Assembly (NCBI GenBank): GCA_963803165.1
Contig: CAWDLK010000002.1
Span: forward strand, 186,001-250,000
Length of the DNA stretch: 64,000 nt
Reading direction: 5' to 3'
Source of the DNA: Changshengia sp963803165
Lineage (GTDB): Bacteria; Chloroflexota; Dormibacteria; Aeolococcales; Aeolococcaceae
A program made the translations under genes and the position numbers. The notes beneath the pieces were generated by a model that saw nothing but the letters and a program-made list of their open reading frames with translations, did no database searches and was not told where the DNA came from. This document shows, one piece after another, positions 31,276-40,556 of this stretch; positions within the stretch are counted from its first letter, which is position 1; each line of letters opens with the position of its first letter.

Positions 31276-32325
31276 CTACAGCCCGCTGAGGCCGAGCCCG
31301 CGAAGCTCGTCGACGGCGCCGCGGCTGAGCAGATCGGAGACCGCGGCCGCGATCGGCTTGCCCTCGAAGAGGATGGCGTGGATCTGCGCCGCGATCGGCA
31401 TCTCAACGCCGTGCCGCTCCGCCAGCCGGAGGGTCGCACGGGTGGCGTTGACCCCCTCGGCGATCATCAGCGTCGACGCCACCACCTCCTCGAGGCTCCG
31501 GCCCCGAGCCAGCGCCTCGCCGAGCCGGCGGTTGCGCGAGTGCGGGCTCATGCAGGTGACCATGCAGTCGCCGAGCCCGGTGAGCCCGGCGAAGGTGAGC
31601 GGGCGGGCCCCGGCGGCCACCCCCAGACGGGCCATCTCGGCGAGCCCGCGGGTGATGATCGCGGCCTTGCCGTTGTCGCCCAGGCCCAGCCCGTCGCAGA
31701 CGCCCGCGCCGATGGCGACCACGTTCTTGATCGCCCCGCCGTACTCCACCCCGACCAGGTCGGGGCTGCTGTAGACACGGTACTGGGAGCCGTTGAGGAG
31801 GTCCCGCACCGCCTCGGCGGCCCCGGGGTCGAAGCCGGAGACCACCGCCGCCGCGGGTTGGCCACGGCCGATCTCGACGGCGATGTTGGGACCGCTGAGG
31901 GCCATGATCCGCGGACGCCACCCCTCGCCGAGGACCTGGAGCAGCACCCCGCTCATGGTCAGCAGGTCGGAGGTCTGGAACCCCTTGGCGGTGCTGATCA
32001 CCGCGGCGGCGGGGTCCAGGTGGGGCCGGGCCAGGTCCGCGATCTCCCGGAGCCCGTTGGTGGGCACCGCGACCAGGACGATCCGGGCTCCGGCGCAGAC
32101 CCGCTCCAGGTCGTGGGAGACGGTGATCCCCCCGTCCAGCTCCAGGTCGGGGAGGTAGCGGGAGTTGCGGCGAGTGCGCTCGATCTCGAGGGCGCGCTCC
32201 TCGGTGCGCACCCAGAGCCGGACCTCCAGCCCCTGGTGGCAGAGCGTCTGCGCCAGCGCCGTCCCCCAGGAGCCGCCCCCGAGGATGGCGGCAGGCGGGA
32301 CGGGCCCCGGCGGCGCAGCGCTCAC
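31276..32325 (-). CDS. gpsA: NAD(P)-dependent glycerol-3-phosphate dehydrogenase
   Basis: 349 residues. It reduces dihydroxyacetone phosphate to sn-glycerol-3-phosphate for phospholipid synthesis. It has the N-terminal cofactor motif GGGSWGTALAQTL and VAVPTNGLREI. The catalytic lysine is in EYGGAIKNVVAIGAG, and GLGDNGKAAIITRGL and GLGDCMVTCMS signatures follow. GTG start at 32325, 18 bases after der, so it is the last gene of the cysM-JAMM-der-gpsA operon. It abuts the maleylpyruvate-isomerase-like gene convergently. Confidence 0.96.
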   Translation of the reverse strand: MSAAPPGPVPPAAILGGGSWGTALAQTLCHQGLEVRLWVRTEERALEIERTRRNSRYLPDLELDGGITVSHDLERVCAGARIVLVAVPTNGLREIADLARPHLDPAAAVISTAKGFQTSDLLTMSGVLLQVLGEGWRPRIMALSGPNIAVEIGRGQPAAAVVSGFDPGAAEAVRDLLNGSQYRVYSSPDLVGVEYGGAIKNVVAIGAGVCDGLGLGDNGKAAIITRGLAEMARLGVAAGARPLTFAGLTGLGDCMVTCMSPHSRNRRLGEALARGRSLEEVVASTLMIAEGVNATRATLRLAERHGVEMPIAAQIHAILFEGKPIAAAVSDLLSRGAVDELRGLGLSGL

Positions 32326-32343
32326 CGCCGCATCATCCTCCGC

Positions 32344-33759
32344 TCACCCCTCGCTCTCGGCGCGGCGCCGGGCCACGATGCGCAGCCGGACCCCGGCGAA
32401 GCCGAAGACGGCCCGGATCCGGTTCTCCAGGTAGCGCTGGTACGAGAAGTGGAAGAGCTCGGGGTCGTTGACGAAGAAGGCGACGGTGGGGTTGGGGGAG
32501 CTGGCCTGGGCGGCGTAGAGGATCTTGAGCCGCCTGCCCCGGTGCATCCCCGGCGGGTGGCTGGCCACCGCCTCGCGGATCAGCTGGTTGAGCGCCCCGG
32601 TGGGCATCCGCACCGAGCGAGCGTCGGCCACCACCCGGGCGGTGTCCAGCACCTTGGGTAGGTTGCGCCCCTGGATCGCGCTCACCGTCAGCAGCGGGAC
32701 GCCCGGGACGAAGTCGAAGGCCGCGGCGATCCGCCGCAGCGTCTCGGGGTCGGCGCGGTCCTCCTGGGGCACCAGGTCCCACTTGTTGGCGATGATCACG
32801 ACGCCCTTGCCGGCGTCGGCGGCGTAGCCGGCGATGTGCCGGTCCTGGGCGACGATCCCCTCCGAGGTGTCGACCACCACCAGGGCCACGTCGCTCCGCT
32901 CCAGGGCCCGCATCGCCCGGAGCAGGCTGTAGTGCTCGATGTCGGTGCTGACCACGCCCCGGCGCCGGATGCCGGCCGTGTCCACCAGGCGGACCTGCCG
33001 TCCGCGGTGCTCGACCACGGTGTCGACCGCGTCACGGGTGGTGCCGGCCACCGGTGACACCAGCGCCCGCTCCTCCCCCACCAGCTGGTTGAGCAGCGAC
33101 GACTTGCCGACGTTGGGCCGGCCGATGATGGCGATCCGCAGCTCGTCGACCCGCTCCGCCGCCTCGCCCTCGGACGGGGGCAGCTGCTCCACCACGTCGT
33201 CGAGGAGGTCGCCGGTGTCGGTGCCGCTGAGGGCGGAGATCAGACGGGGCTCGCCCAGGCCGAGCCGGTACAGCTCGTGGGCGAAGTACGGGTCGGCCGG
33301 GGAGTCCGCCTTGTTGCCCGCCAGGATCACCGGTTTGGACCCGGTGCGGAGGATGGCGGCCACGTCCTCGTCGAGCCCGGTCACCCCGGCGCGCACGTCC
33401 ACCATGAGGATGCAGAGGTCGGCCTCGGCGATGGCCATCCGCGCCTGCTGCTGGGTGCCCCGGGTCAGCTCGGCGATCCCGGGGTCCTCCGGCACCAGCG
33501 CGGGGTCGAGGCCCGCGGTGTCCACCAGGGTGAAGCGGCGGCCTCGCCACTCGGCCACCCCGTAGAGGCGGTCCCGGGTCAGCCCCGCGGTCTCGTCGAC
33601 GATCGCCTGGCGCTCCCCGGTCAGCCGGTTGAAGAGGGTGGACTTGCCGACGTTGGGCCGGCCGACGATGGCGACGATGCCGCTCACCGGTCCCAGGGGG
33701 GCGTCCCCGCCGCGCCGCCGGGCGCGCCGGGTGCGCACCGTCCCCCCGGAGGGGCTCAC
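32344..33759 (-). CDS. der: Ribosome-assembly GTPase Der (EngA)
   Basis: 471 residues with two tandem GTPase domains, each with a GRPNVGKS P-loop (near residues 33 and 212), DTAG switch motifs, NKAD or NKWD specificity motifs, and a C-terminal KH-like domain. It acts in 50S ribosomal subunit maturation. The GTG at 33759 overlaps the upstream JAMM gene's stop (GTGA); a GTG about 24 codons later is an alternative. The N-terminus is basic and longer than usual. Confidence 0.95.
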   Translation of the reverse strand: MSPSGGTVRTRRARRRGGDAPLGPVSGIVAIVGRPNVGKSTLFNRLTGERQAIVDETAGLTRDRLYGVAEWRGRRFTLVDTAGLDPALVPEDPGIAELTRGTQQQARMAIAEADLCILMVDVRAGVTGLDEDVAAILRTGSKPVILAGNKADSPADPYFAHELYRLGLGEPRLISALSGTDTGDLLDDVVEQLPPSEGEAAERVDELRIAIIGRPNVGKSSLLNQLVGEERALVSPVAGTTRDAVDTVVEHRGRQVRLVDTAGIRRRGVVSTDIEHYSLLRAMRALERSDVALVVVDTSEGIVAQDRHIAGYAADAGKGVVIIANKWDLVPQEDRADPETLRRIAAAFDFVPGVPLLTVSAIQGRNLPKVLDTARVVADARSVRMPTGALNQLIREAVASHPPGMHRGRRLKILYAAQASSPNPTVAFFVNDPELFHFSYQRYLENRIRAVFGFAGVRLRIVARRRAESEG

Positions 33760-34199
33760 GACGCCGGGGCGTCGAGCCCCAGGGCGACCGGGAGCAGCGC
33801 CTGCCCCTCATCCTCGAGGCGGAAGGCGTTGAGCTCGCCACTGCCCCCGGTGACCGTGTTGACGATGAGGTAGACGCAGTCGACCCAGGCCCGGTCGGAG
33901 TCGAACTGCGAGGGCCGGGCGGGGTGATCGGGATGGCTGTGCCAGAAGCCGACCACGTCCAGGCCGCGCGAGCGGGCGATGCGATCGGCCGCCTGGATGT
34001 CGGCGGGATCGAGGTCGTAGCGGTCGCGCAGCCGGTCGGTCCAGAGGTTGCGGCCCGAGGTGGCCTCCTGGACCACCACGGCGGCGCCGTCGCGGCCGCC
34101 GATCAGCACGCCGCAGCCCTCGTGCGGGTAGGCGGCCTCGCCCAGCCGCCGGACGGCCTCGTGGGCGGAGGCGGCGAGCCGGACGGCGGCGATCGTCAC
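33756..34199 (-). CDS. JAMM/Mov34 (M67) metallopeptidase, Mec-like
   Basis: 147 residues. The zinc motif is HSHPDHPARPSQFD, an exact HxH-x7-S-x2-D, and the catalytic Glu is in YPHEGCGVL. Bacterial relatives such as mycobacterial Mec cleave cysteine from the sulfur carrier CysO. Here it directly follows a cysteine-synthase gene and precedes der, with GTGA overlaps at both ends. No CysO-like protein ending in GG is seen nearby. A role in carrier-protein-linked cysteine synthesis is therefore likely but incomplete. Confidence 0.9.
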   Translation of the reverse strand: MTIAAVRLAASAHEAVRRLGEAAYPHEGCGVLIGGRDGAAVVVQEATSGRNLWTDRLRDRYDLDPADIQAADRIARSRGLDVVGFWHSHPDHPARPSQFDSDRAWVDCVYLIVNTVTGGSGELNAFRLEDEGQALLPVALGLDAPAS

Positions 34200-35155
34200 G
34201 GGGGCGTCAGCCCGTAGAGGCCGGTGCTGAGGTAGCGGTCGCCGCCGTCGCAGAGGATGGTCACCACCACCCCGGTGCCGATCTCCCGGGCCACCTCCCG
34301 GACCCCCCAGAGGTTGGCCCCGCTGGAGTGGCCCACCAGGATGCCCTCGGTGGCCGCCAGGCGGCGGGCCAGCTCGTAGGCCTCCTCGGTGGGCGCGCCG
34401 AGGTCCCGGTCCGCCAGGTTCGGGTCATAGATGCCTGGAACTATGGCGGTCTCCATGTGCTTGAGGCCCTCGAGGCCGTGCCACGGGGACTCCGGCTGGA
34501 CGCTGTAGAGACGGATCCGCGGGTTGAGCTCGCGCAGCCGCCGGCCGGTGCCGACGAAGGTCCCCCCCGTCCCCAGCGCGGCCACGAAGTGGGTGACCGA
34601 TCCGCCGGTCTGCTCCCAGATCTCGACCCCCGTGCCGTGGTAGTGGGCGCGCCAGTTCTCCGGGTTGTTGTACTGGTCGGGCATGTAATAGCGGTCCGGT
34701 TCGGCCGCCAGCACCTCGCGGCAGAGCCGGATGGCGCCGTCGCTGCCCTCCATCGGGTCGCTGAAGCTGACCTCCGCCCCGTAGGCGTGCACCAGGGTGC
34801 GGCGCTCCGCGCTGACATTCCGGGGCATGACCAGGTGCACGTGGTAACCGCGGGCGGCCCCGATCATCGCGTAGGCGACCCCGGTGTTGCCGCTGGTGGC
34901 GTCGAGGATCACCCGCTCCGGGGTGAGCAGCCCCTGACGCTCGGCCTGGGTGATCATTCGCAGCGCCGGACGGTCCTTCACCGAGCCGCCCGGGTTGCGG
35001 TACTCCGCCTTGGCGAAGACCTGCACCCCGGGGCACTCGTCCTCGAAGAGACGGATGCGCAGCAGCGGCGTGCGGCCGATCAGGTCCAGGAGGCTGGATC
35101 CGAGGCGTGGCGGCACGATCGAGAGCTGGGGGTCAGAGCTGGGCATCGCGGCCAT
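34196..35155 (-). CDS. cysM: PLP-dependent cysteine synthase (CysM-like)
   Basis: 319 residues. The PLP lysine is in NPGGSVKDRPA, with DATSGNTGVAYAM and LGTGGTFVGTGRRL binding loops of the beta-substitution family. The length is close to mycobacterial CysM, which uses O-phosphoserine and a thiocarboxylated carrier protein. The JAMM gene immediately downstream supports that type over an ordinary O-acetylserine enzyme, but substrate choice is inference. The start is ATG at 35155 or 35146. Confidence 0.9.
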   Translation of the reverse strand: MAAMPSSDPQLSIVPPRLGSSLLDLIGRTPLLRIRLFEDECPGVQVFAKAEYRNPGGSVKDRPALRMITQAERQGLLTPERVILDATSGNTGVAYAMIGAARGYHVHLVMPRNVSAERRTLVHAYGAEVSFSDPMEGSDGAIRLCREVLAAEPDRYYMPDQYNNPENWRAHYHGTGVEIWEQTGGSVTHFVAALGTGGTFVGTGRRLRELNPRIRLYSVQPESPWHGLEGLKHMETAIVPGIYDPNLADRDLGAPTEEAYELARRLAATEGILVGHSSGANLWGVREVAREIGTGVVVTILCDGGDRYLSTGLYGLTPP

Positions 35156-35215
35156 TATCCCGAGCGCGGACGCCGGGACGGCGCTGCACCGGCCGCCGCG
35201 GCCGTTTCCCCCCGA

Positions 35216-35440
35216 TCAGCCCGCTGCTTCGGAGACGTCCACCCGGAACCCGGCGCTGCCCCGGTGCGCGTCCGCGAAGAGGGCGACGACCCCGCTCGGC
35301 CTCACGTGGATGGGGCCGTCCTCACCGGGCAGCTCGACGAACCCGGCCTCGCCGGGCTTCTGCTGCAGCGCCGCCAGGGTCTCCGCGACGGAGAGCTTCA
35401 CGGCGGCGTCCGAGCCGTTGACGAGCCGGATGATGGTCAT
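35216..35440 (-). CDS. Small conserved protein in sulfur-amino-acid cluster
   Basis: 74 residues, mostly short beta strands: TIIRLVNGSDAAVKLSVAET, then FVELPGEDGPIHVRP, ending FRVDVSEAAG. The beginning resembles a beta-grasp pattern, but the C-terminal GG needed for a ThiS/MoaD/CysO carrier is absent. The ATG overlaps the stop of the cystathionine-synthase-like gene (ATGA), and 60 bases separate it from cysM. No family is named with confidence. Confidence 0.7.
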   Translation of the reverse strand: MTIIRLVNGSDAAVKLSVAETLAALQQKPGEAGFVELPGEDGPIHVRPSGVVALFADAHRGSAGFRVDVSEAAG

Positions 35441-36702
35441 GCCGGGGTGCTCCTCACTGCTGTGGCTGGCCCCATGGTAGCCGCGACGGCGTCCAGGGCA
35501 GTCCCCAGCTCGGCGCTGAGGTCGTCGAGGGCCTCGATCCCCACCGAGAAGCGCAGCAGCCCGTCGCCGATGCCCAGGGCCCGGCGCGCCTCCGGGCTCA
35601 GGCTGCGATGCGAGCTCAGCCCCGGATGGCTGACCGTGGTGGCCACGTCCCCGAGCGAGGGGGCGAGCCGGATGTCGGGCAGACCCTCGAGCAGGCGCTC
35701 GGCCCGCTCCCGGCTGCCGAGGTCGAGGGTCAGCAGCGAGCCCCGCCCCAGCGGCAGCAGCCGCCGGGCGAGCGCCTCCTCCTCGGCGCCGCGCAGCCCC
35801 GGGTAGTGCACCGCGGCGACCGCGGGATGCCGGATCGCGAGCCCGGCCAGGGCCGCGGCGCTCGCCGCCCCGCGCTCGGCGCGGAGGCCGGCGGTGCGCA
35901 GCCCGCGCAGGCTGAGGAAGGCGTCGAGGGACGCCATCACCGCGCCCAGCGAGCGCGAATGCCCGTCGAGGCGCTCCGCCGCCGGGTGACCGGCGCGGAT
36001 CAGCACCGCTCCGCCAAGGACGTCGGCGTGACCGGACAGCTGCTTGCTCAGGCTGTGGAACACCAGGTCGGCTCCCATCTCCAGCGGTCGGAGCAGGAAG
36101 GGGGTCGCGAAGGTGCCGTCGATGACCGACGCCACCCCCGCCGACCGGCAGAGCTCGACCAGAGCGGGCAGGTCGAGGAGACCGAGCAGCGGGTTGCCGA
36201 TGACCTCGGCCACCACGCACGCGACCTCCGGGGAGAGCTCTCGCCGCACGGGGTCGAGCTGGTGCCGGACGTCCCCCGGCGGTGGCAGGTCGACCACCAC
36301 CGGCTCCACCCCGAAGGCGGCCAGCGGACCGCTGAGCAGGCTCTCGCTGCCGCCGTAGCAGGGTCGGAGGAGCAGCACGCGGCGGCGCCCCGGCCCCACC
36401 AGGGTGCTGAGGGCGAGCAGCAGGGCGGACTGGCCGCTGGCGGTCACGCGGCAGAGCGGCGGCTCCGCCAGCCCGTGGCCCTCCAGCGCCGCCAGCGCCG
36501 CCTCGAGCCGGTGGACGATCGGGGTCCCGTACCGCCGGTACCCGCTCCGGCCGGCCGCCATCGCGCGGTCGAGGTCGTCCAGGCTGGCGAAGGAGTCGAC
36601 GGAGGCGAGCGAGGGGGGCTCGACCAGAGGCGCCCCACCCGGCACCGGATCCGGTGTGCCGGCCCGGACCGCCACGGTGAAGGGGCTGGGACGCCCCTTC
36701 AC
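35437..36702 (-). CDS. Cys/Met-metabolism PLP enzyme (cystathionine gamma-synthase-like)
   Basis: 421 residues from a GTG at 36702; the frame further upstream overlaps eno and is non-coding. The PLP lysine lies in FHSLSKQLSGHADVLGG, preceded by VIDGTFATPFLLRP. The N-terminal RYGTPIVHRLEAALAALEG and TASGQSALLLAL match the trans-sulfuration family (MetB/MetC/MetZ). The precise reaction cannot be fixed. It lies 16 bases after eno and is translationally coupled to the 74-residue gene. Confidence 0.88.
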   Translation of the reverse strand: MKGRPSPFTVAVRAGTPDPVPGGAPLVEPPSLASVDSFASLDDLDRAMAAGRSGYRRYGTPIVHRLEAALAALEGHGLAEPPLCRVTASGQSALLLALSTLVGPGRRRVLLLRPCYGGSESLLSGPLAAFGVEPVVVDLPPPGDVRHQLDPVRRELSPEVACVVAEVIGNPLLGLLDLPALVELCRSAGVASVIDGTFATPFLLRPLEMGADLVFHSLSKQLSGHADVLGGAVLIRAGHPAAERLDGHSRSLGAVMASLDAFLSLRGLRTAGLRAERGAASAAALAGLAIRHPAVAAVHYPGLRGAEEEALARRLLPLGRGSLLTLDLGSRERAERLLEGLPDIRLAPSLGDVATTVSHPGLSSHRSLSPEARRALGIGDGLLRFSVGIEALDDLSAELGTALDAVAATMGPATAVRSTPA

Positions 36703-36718
36703 CAGCGCGCGCCCCGGC

Positions 36719-38005
36719 CTACTTCGCTGCCCGTGGCAGGGCGTTCCTGCCCGCGTAGACCGCGGAGCCGCCCAGCTCGCGCTCGATGCGCAGCAGCCGG
36801 TTGTACTTGGCCACCCGCTCCGACCGGGACGGCGCCCCGGTCTTGAGCTGGCCGCCGTTGATCGCCACCACGAAGTCGGCGATGAAGGTGTCCTCGGTCT
36901 CCCCGCTGCGATGGCTGACCACCGGGTTGTATCCGTGGGCACGGCCCAGGGCCACCGTGTTCATGGCCTCGGTGAGGGTGCCGATCTGGTTGAGCTTGAT
37001 CAGCACCGAGTTGGCCGCGCCCAGGTCGATGCCCTTCTGGAGCAGCTTGGCGTTGGTCACGAAGTTGTCGTCGCCGACCAGCTGGACGCGATCGCCGAGC
37101 TTCTTGGTCAGCAGCACCCAGCCGTCCCAGTCCTCCTCGGCCATGCCGTCCTCGAGGGAGACGATCGGGTAGCGGTCGAGCCAGGAGGCCCAGAGGTCCA
37201 CCAGCTCCGCGGAGGTCAGCTCCCTGCCCTCGCCCTTGAGCACGTAGCGGCCGTTCTGGAAGAGGGCCGACGGCGCCGGGTCGAGGCCGATGGCCACCTC
37301 CTTCCCCGGGGTGTAGCCGGCCTTGGAGATGGCCTCGACGAGGAGCTCGACGGCTTCCTCGTTGCGCTCCAGCGAGGGGGCGAAGCCGCCCTCGTCGCCC
37401 TGCCCGGTGTGCAGGCCCTTCCCCTTGAGGACGCCGCGGAGGGCGTGGAAGCACTCGCTCCCGGCCCGCAGCGCCTCGGCGAAGGTGGGCATCCCGAGCG
37501 GCATGAACATGAACTCCTGGAAGTCCACCGACGTCTGGGCGTGCGCACCGCCGTTGAGGCAGTTCAGCTGGGGCACCGGGAGGGTGACCGCGCCCACCCC
37601 GCCGAGGTAGCGGTAGAGGGGCAGCTCGGTGTACTCGGCGGCCGCCCGAGCGGTGGCCAGGCTCACCCCGAGGATGGCGTTGGCCCCCAGGCGGCTCTTG
37701 TTCTCGGTGCCGTCCAGCTCGCAGAGCCGGGCGTCGAGCGCCGCCTGGTCGAGGGCGTCCATGCCGATGACCTCGGGGGCGATCACGTCGACCACGTTGT
37801 TGACGGCCTGGAGGACTCCCTTGCCCCCGTACCGCGCCGGATCGCCGTCACGCAGCTCGACGGCCTCGTGGATCCCGGTGCTGGCGCCGCTCGGGATGAT
37901 GGCCTGGCCCTCGCAGCCGCTGGCCAGCTCGACGTGAACCTCGACGGTCGGGTTGCCCCGGGAGTCGAGGACCTCTTGGGCGGAGATCGATTCGATGAAG
38001 GTCAT
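36719..38005 (-). CDS. eno: Enolase
   Basis: 428 residues. It interconverts 2-phosphoglycerate and phosphoenolpyruvate in glycolysis. DSRGNPTVEV and SGASTGIHEA are at the start. The active-site blocks GGAHA, DEGGFAP, VSLEDGMAEEDWDGW, VGDDNFVTN, LIKLNQIGT and SHRSGETED are all present. The usual NIINGGxHADN reads NCLNGGAHAQTSVDF, an ordinary lineage variation. The ATG at 38005 gives the normal N-terminus. Confidence 0.97.
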   Translation of the reverse strand: MTFIESISAQEVLDSRGNPTVEVHVELASGCEGQAIIPSGASTGIHEAVELRDGDPARYGGKGVLQAVNNVVDVIAPEVIGMDALDQAALDARLCELDGTENKSRLGANAILGVSLATARAAAEYTELPLYRYLGGVGAVTLPVPQLNCLNGGAHAQTSVDFQEFMFMPLGMPTFAEALRAGSECFHALRGVLKGKGLHTGQGDEGGFAPSLERNEEAVELLVEAISKAGYTPGKEVAIGLDPAPSALFQNGRYVLKGEGRELTSAELVDLWASWLDRYPIVSLEDGMAEEDWDGWVLLTKKLGDRVQLVGDDNFVTNAKLLQKGIDLGAANSVLIKLNQIGTLTEAMNTVALGRAHGYNPVVSHRSGETEDTFIADFVVAINGGQLKTGAPSRSERVAKYNRLLRIERELGGSAVYAGRNALPRAAK

Positions 38006-38101
38006 GGCCGGGAGGATAGCCCCCGCCGGTCCGCTGACGTCAGGGGCACAGGTCATGAGCGGCGACCGCCGATGGGCCGCCGCCGCACCCTCGCGGCGCG
38101 G

Positions 38102-38881
38102 CTACGACGCGGTGGGCGGCGGCGCGGGCGGGTACCCGGGAGGGCCGGGGTAGGCGGGCGGAGGGTAGCCGGGCGGACCCGGGTACGCGGCCGGCGGGTA
38201 GCCGTAGGGTGATCCCAGCGGGCCGTACGCGGCCATCGGCAGCACCCCCACGGGGCGAAGCACCAGCGCCCCGCCCAGCTTGTCGTGGAGCCCCTGCTTG
38301 CGGGGATCCCAGGCCACCCAGAGGAGGGCGAGGAGGACGACCAGCTCGACGACGAAGCCGAGGCCGGCCACCAGGGAGAGGAGGGCGGCCCCCCACCAGA
38401 CGATGGCGCGCAGCACGGCGCGGCCCACCGGCAGCGGCTTGGCGGTGTCCTCCTGGCAGACCACCCGCAAGCCCACCGCCCGCTGGCCCACCGTGCTGCC
38501 CCACCCCGCCACCAGCACTCCGAAATAGAGGAGGGCGACGAGGCCGTCCAGCAGCGTGTAGGTGAGCAGAGCGCCGGCGGGCAGCACCAGCTGCGGCACT
38601 GTCTGGTTGTTCTGGGAGGCGGCGGTGGCCGCGTTGAGCCGGCTCGAGAAGGCCGAGCCGAAGAAGACGAAGAACCCGATCGCCCCGGGCACCGCCAGCA
38701 CGAGGACGTCGATCAGGTACCCGCCGACGCGGCGCCAGAAGGTCGCGTACGAGAGACCGGGGGCCGGCCCCCAGGGGGTGGGACCGGAGCCGTAGCCGGC
38801 GGGCGGATAGGCGGTGTAGGGCGGGTATCCTCCGGGCGGCGCGAAGCCCGGCGGCGGCACCGCGGGTGGTTGCCAGCTCAT
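38102..38881 (-). CDS. RDD-family membrane protein with Pro/Gly/Tyr-rich ends
   Basis: 259 residues. A proline-rich N-terminus (PPGGYPPYTAYPPAGYGSG) precedes an RDD domain (WRRVGGYLIDVLVLAVPG ..., about residues 50-200) with about four membrane helices and the GWGSTVGQRAVGLRV segment. The tail is a repetitive YPGPPGYPP sequence. RDD proteins are poorly understood; a few transport ions or are solute-related. The tail resembles the N-terminal tail of the site-2 protease at 4242-5306. The start is ATG 38881. Confidence 0.85.
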   Translation of the reverse strand: MSWQPPAVPPPGFAPPGGYPPYTAYPPAGYGSGPTPWGPAPGLSYATFWRRVGGYLIDVLVLAVPGAIGFFVFFGSAFSSRLNAATAASQNNQTVPQLVLPAGALLTYTLLDGLVALLYFGVLVAGWGSTVGQRAVGLRVVCQEDTAKPLPVGRAVLRAIVWWGAALLSLVAGLGFVVELVVLLALLWVAWDPRKQGLHDKLGGALVLRPVGVLPMAAYGPLGSPYGYPPAAYPGPPGYPPPAYPGPPGYPPAPPPTAS

Positions 38882-39016
38882 CGCGGTGGTGACGTGGCCG
38901 GTCTCACGGCCGCGCACATTACGCGCCGCACGAGGGCCGTGTCAACGCATCTTGACAGGAGCGCCCGGGCGGGGACGGTCACCGCCACCCCGGCCCGCGC
39001 GATCGGGGCCGCACCG

Positions 39017-40423
39017 TCAGCGGGCACCGCTCGCGGGCACGGGCAGGGCGCGGGCGAGGCCGTCCCAGAGCCGGGTCATCACCCGGATCCCGACCCGGAG
39101 CTGCTCCAGGTCGAACTTCTCGTTGGGGGCGTGGAAGCGGTCGTCGGGAAGGGCGAAGCCGACGAGCACCGAGGGGATCCCGAGCACCCGGTCGAACATC
39201 TCGACGGGGTGGATCGATCCCCCCTCCCGCGTGAGGTACGGCTCCACCCCGAAGACCTCGCGCATCGCCTGGGCCGCCGCCCGCACCCCGGGGTGGTCGG
39301 TGGAGGTGACCACCGGGTGGTTGGCCGACCCGACGCTGACCGTCACCCGCACCGCGGGCGGGGCCGCGGCCTCGATGGCCGCCCGCACCCTGGCGGCCAC
39401 CGCCTCGGGGCTCTGACGCGGCACCAGCCGGCAGGTGATCTTGGCCCCCGCCCGCGCCGGGATGATGGTCTTCGGGCCCGGGCCCCGGTAGCCGCCCCAG
39501 ATGCCGTTGATCTCCAGCGTGGGCCGCGTGGTCCGGCGCTCGGTGGTGGAGTAGCCCTTCTCGCCGAAGGTGGCCGGAACTCCCCCGGCCAGCTCGCGGA
39601 AGGCGGCCTCGTCGAAGGGGATGGCGGCGACGCCGGCCCGCTCCTCGGCGCTCAGCTCGACCACGTCGTCGTAGAAGCCGGGGACGGTGACCCGCCCGCT
39701 GACCGGGTCGCGCAGCGAGGCGAGGATCCGGGTGAGCGCCTCCACCGGGTTGAGCACGGCGCCACCGAACTCCCCGGAGTGGAGGTCGAGGGAGGGGCCG
39801 GTCACCTCGACCTCGAGGTCGACCATGCCGCGCAGGCCGACGCAGATCGAGGGCTGACCACGGCCGTGCATGGCCGTGTCGGAGACCACGCAGAGGTCGG
39901 CGGCGAGCCGGGCCGCCTCCGCCTCGACCAGGCCCTCGAAGTGGAGGGAGCCCACCTCCTCCTCGCCCTCGACGATCAGCTTGAGGTTGAGGGGCAGCTC
40001 GCCCCGAACCCTCAGGTGGGCCTCGACGGCCTTGAGGTGCATCCAGACGTGAGCCTTGTCGTCGGCGCAGCCGCGGCAGCGCAGCGCCCCGTCGACGATC
40101 CGGGGCTCGAAGGGCGGGGACGTCCACTCCTCGAGCGGATCGACCGGCTGGACATCGTGGTGGCCGTAGATGAGGGCGGTGGGCAGCGCCGGGTCGACGA
40201 TCCTCTCGGCATAGACCGCCGGGTGGCCGGCCGTCTCGATCAGCTCGGCGCTCGTGAAGCCGGCATCGAGGGCTCCCCGGGCGAGGTGCTCGGCGCTGCG
40301 TCGGACATCGCCGGCGTGCGCGGGATCGGCCGAGATCGAGGGGATCCGGCAGAATTCCACCACCTCGTCGACGAAGCGCGGCTGGTGGGTGTCGCAGTAG
40401 GCGTCGAGGTCCGCAGTGCTCAT
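39017..40423 (-). CDS. M20-family dipeptidase/carboxypeptidase
   Basis: 468 residues. Zinc ligands of the M20/M28-type di-zinc site are visible: His in IYGHHDVQP (~93), the Asp in GCADDKAHVW, Glu in IVEGEEEVGS, and the late histidine in FHAPNEKFDL (~440). The inserted dimerisation domain lies in between. This is the CNDP/carnosinase-like dipeptidase branch, hydrolysing dipeptides in the cytoplasm. It stands alone between the RDD gene and a divergent coiled-coil gene. Confidence 0.92.
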   Translation of the reverse strand: MSTADLDAYCDTHQPRFVDEVVEFCRIPSISADPAHAGDVRRSAEHLARGALDAGFTSAELIETAGHPAVYAERIVDPALPTALIYGHHDVQPVDPLEEWTSPPFEPRIVDGALRCRGCADDKAHVWMHLKAVEAHLRVRGELPLNLKLIVEGEEEVGSLHFEGLVEAEAARLAADLCVVSDTAMHGRGQPSICVGLRGMVDLEVEVTGPSLDLHSGEFGGAVLNPVEALTRILASLRDPVSGRVTVPGFYDDVVELSAEERAGVAAIPFDEAAFRELAGGVPATFGEKGYSTTERRTTRPTLEINGIWGGYRGPGPKTIIPARAGAKITCRLVPRQSPEAVAARVRAAIEAAAPPAVRVTVSVGSANHPVVTSTDHPGVRAAAQAMREVFGVEPYLTREGGSIHPVEMFDRVLGIPSVLVGFALPDDRFHAPNEKFDLEQLRVGIRVMTRLWDGLARALPVPASGAR

Positions 40424-40556
40424 GGCGGCACTGAGAGTAGCGCGTGGGCGCACGCGTCATCCTCCCCGCGAGGCGAGCACATCGGCGCCGTCTGGTGTAG
40501 CCTTCACGCTGGCTGTTCCTCACTCCCACTCAACGTCCCAGCAGGAGGTTCGTCCC

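Noticed and set aside
36719..38005. Enolase with altered active site
   Set aside because: The changed residues flank rather than replace catalytic ones; all catalytic motifs are present.
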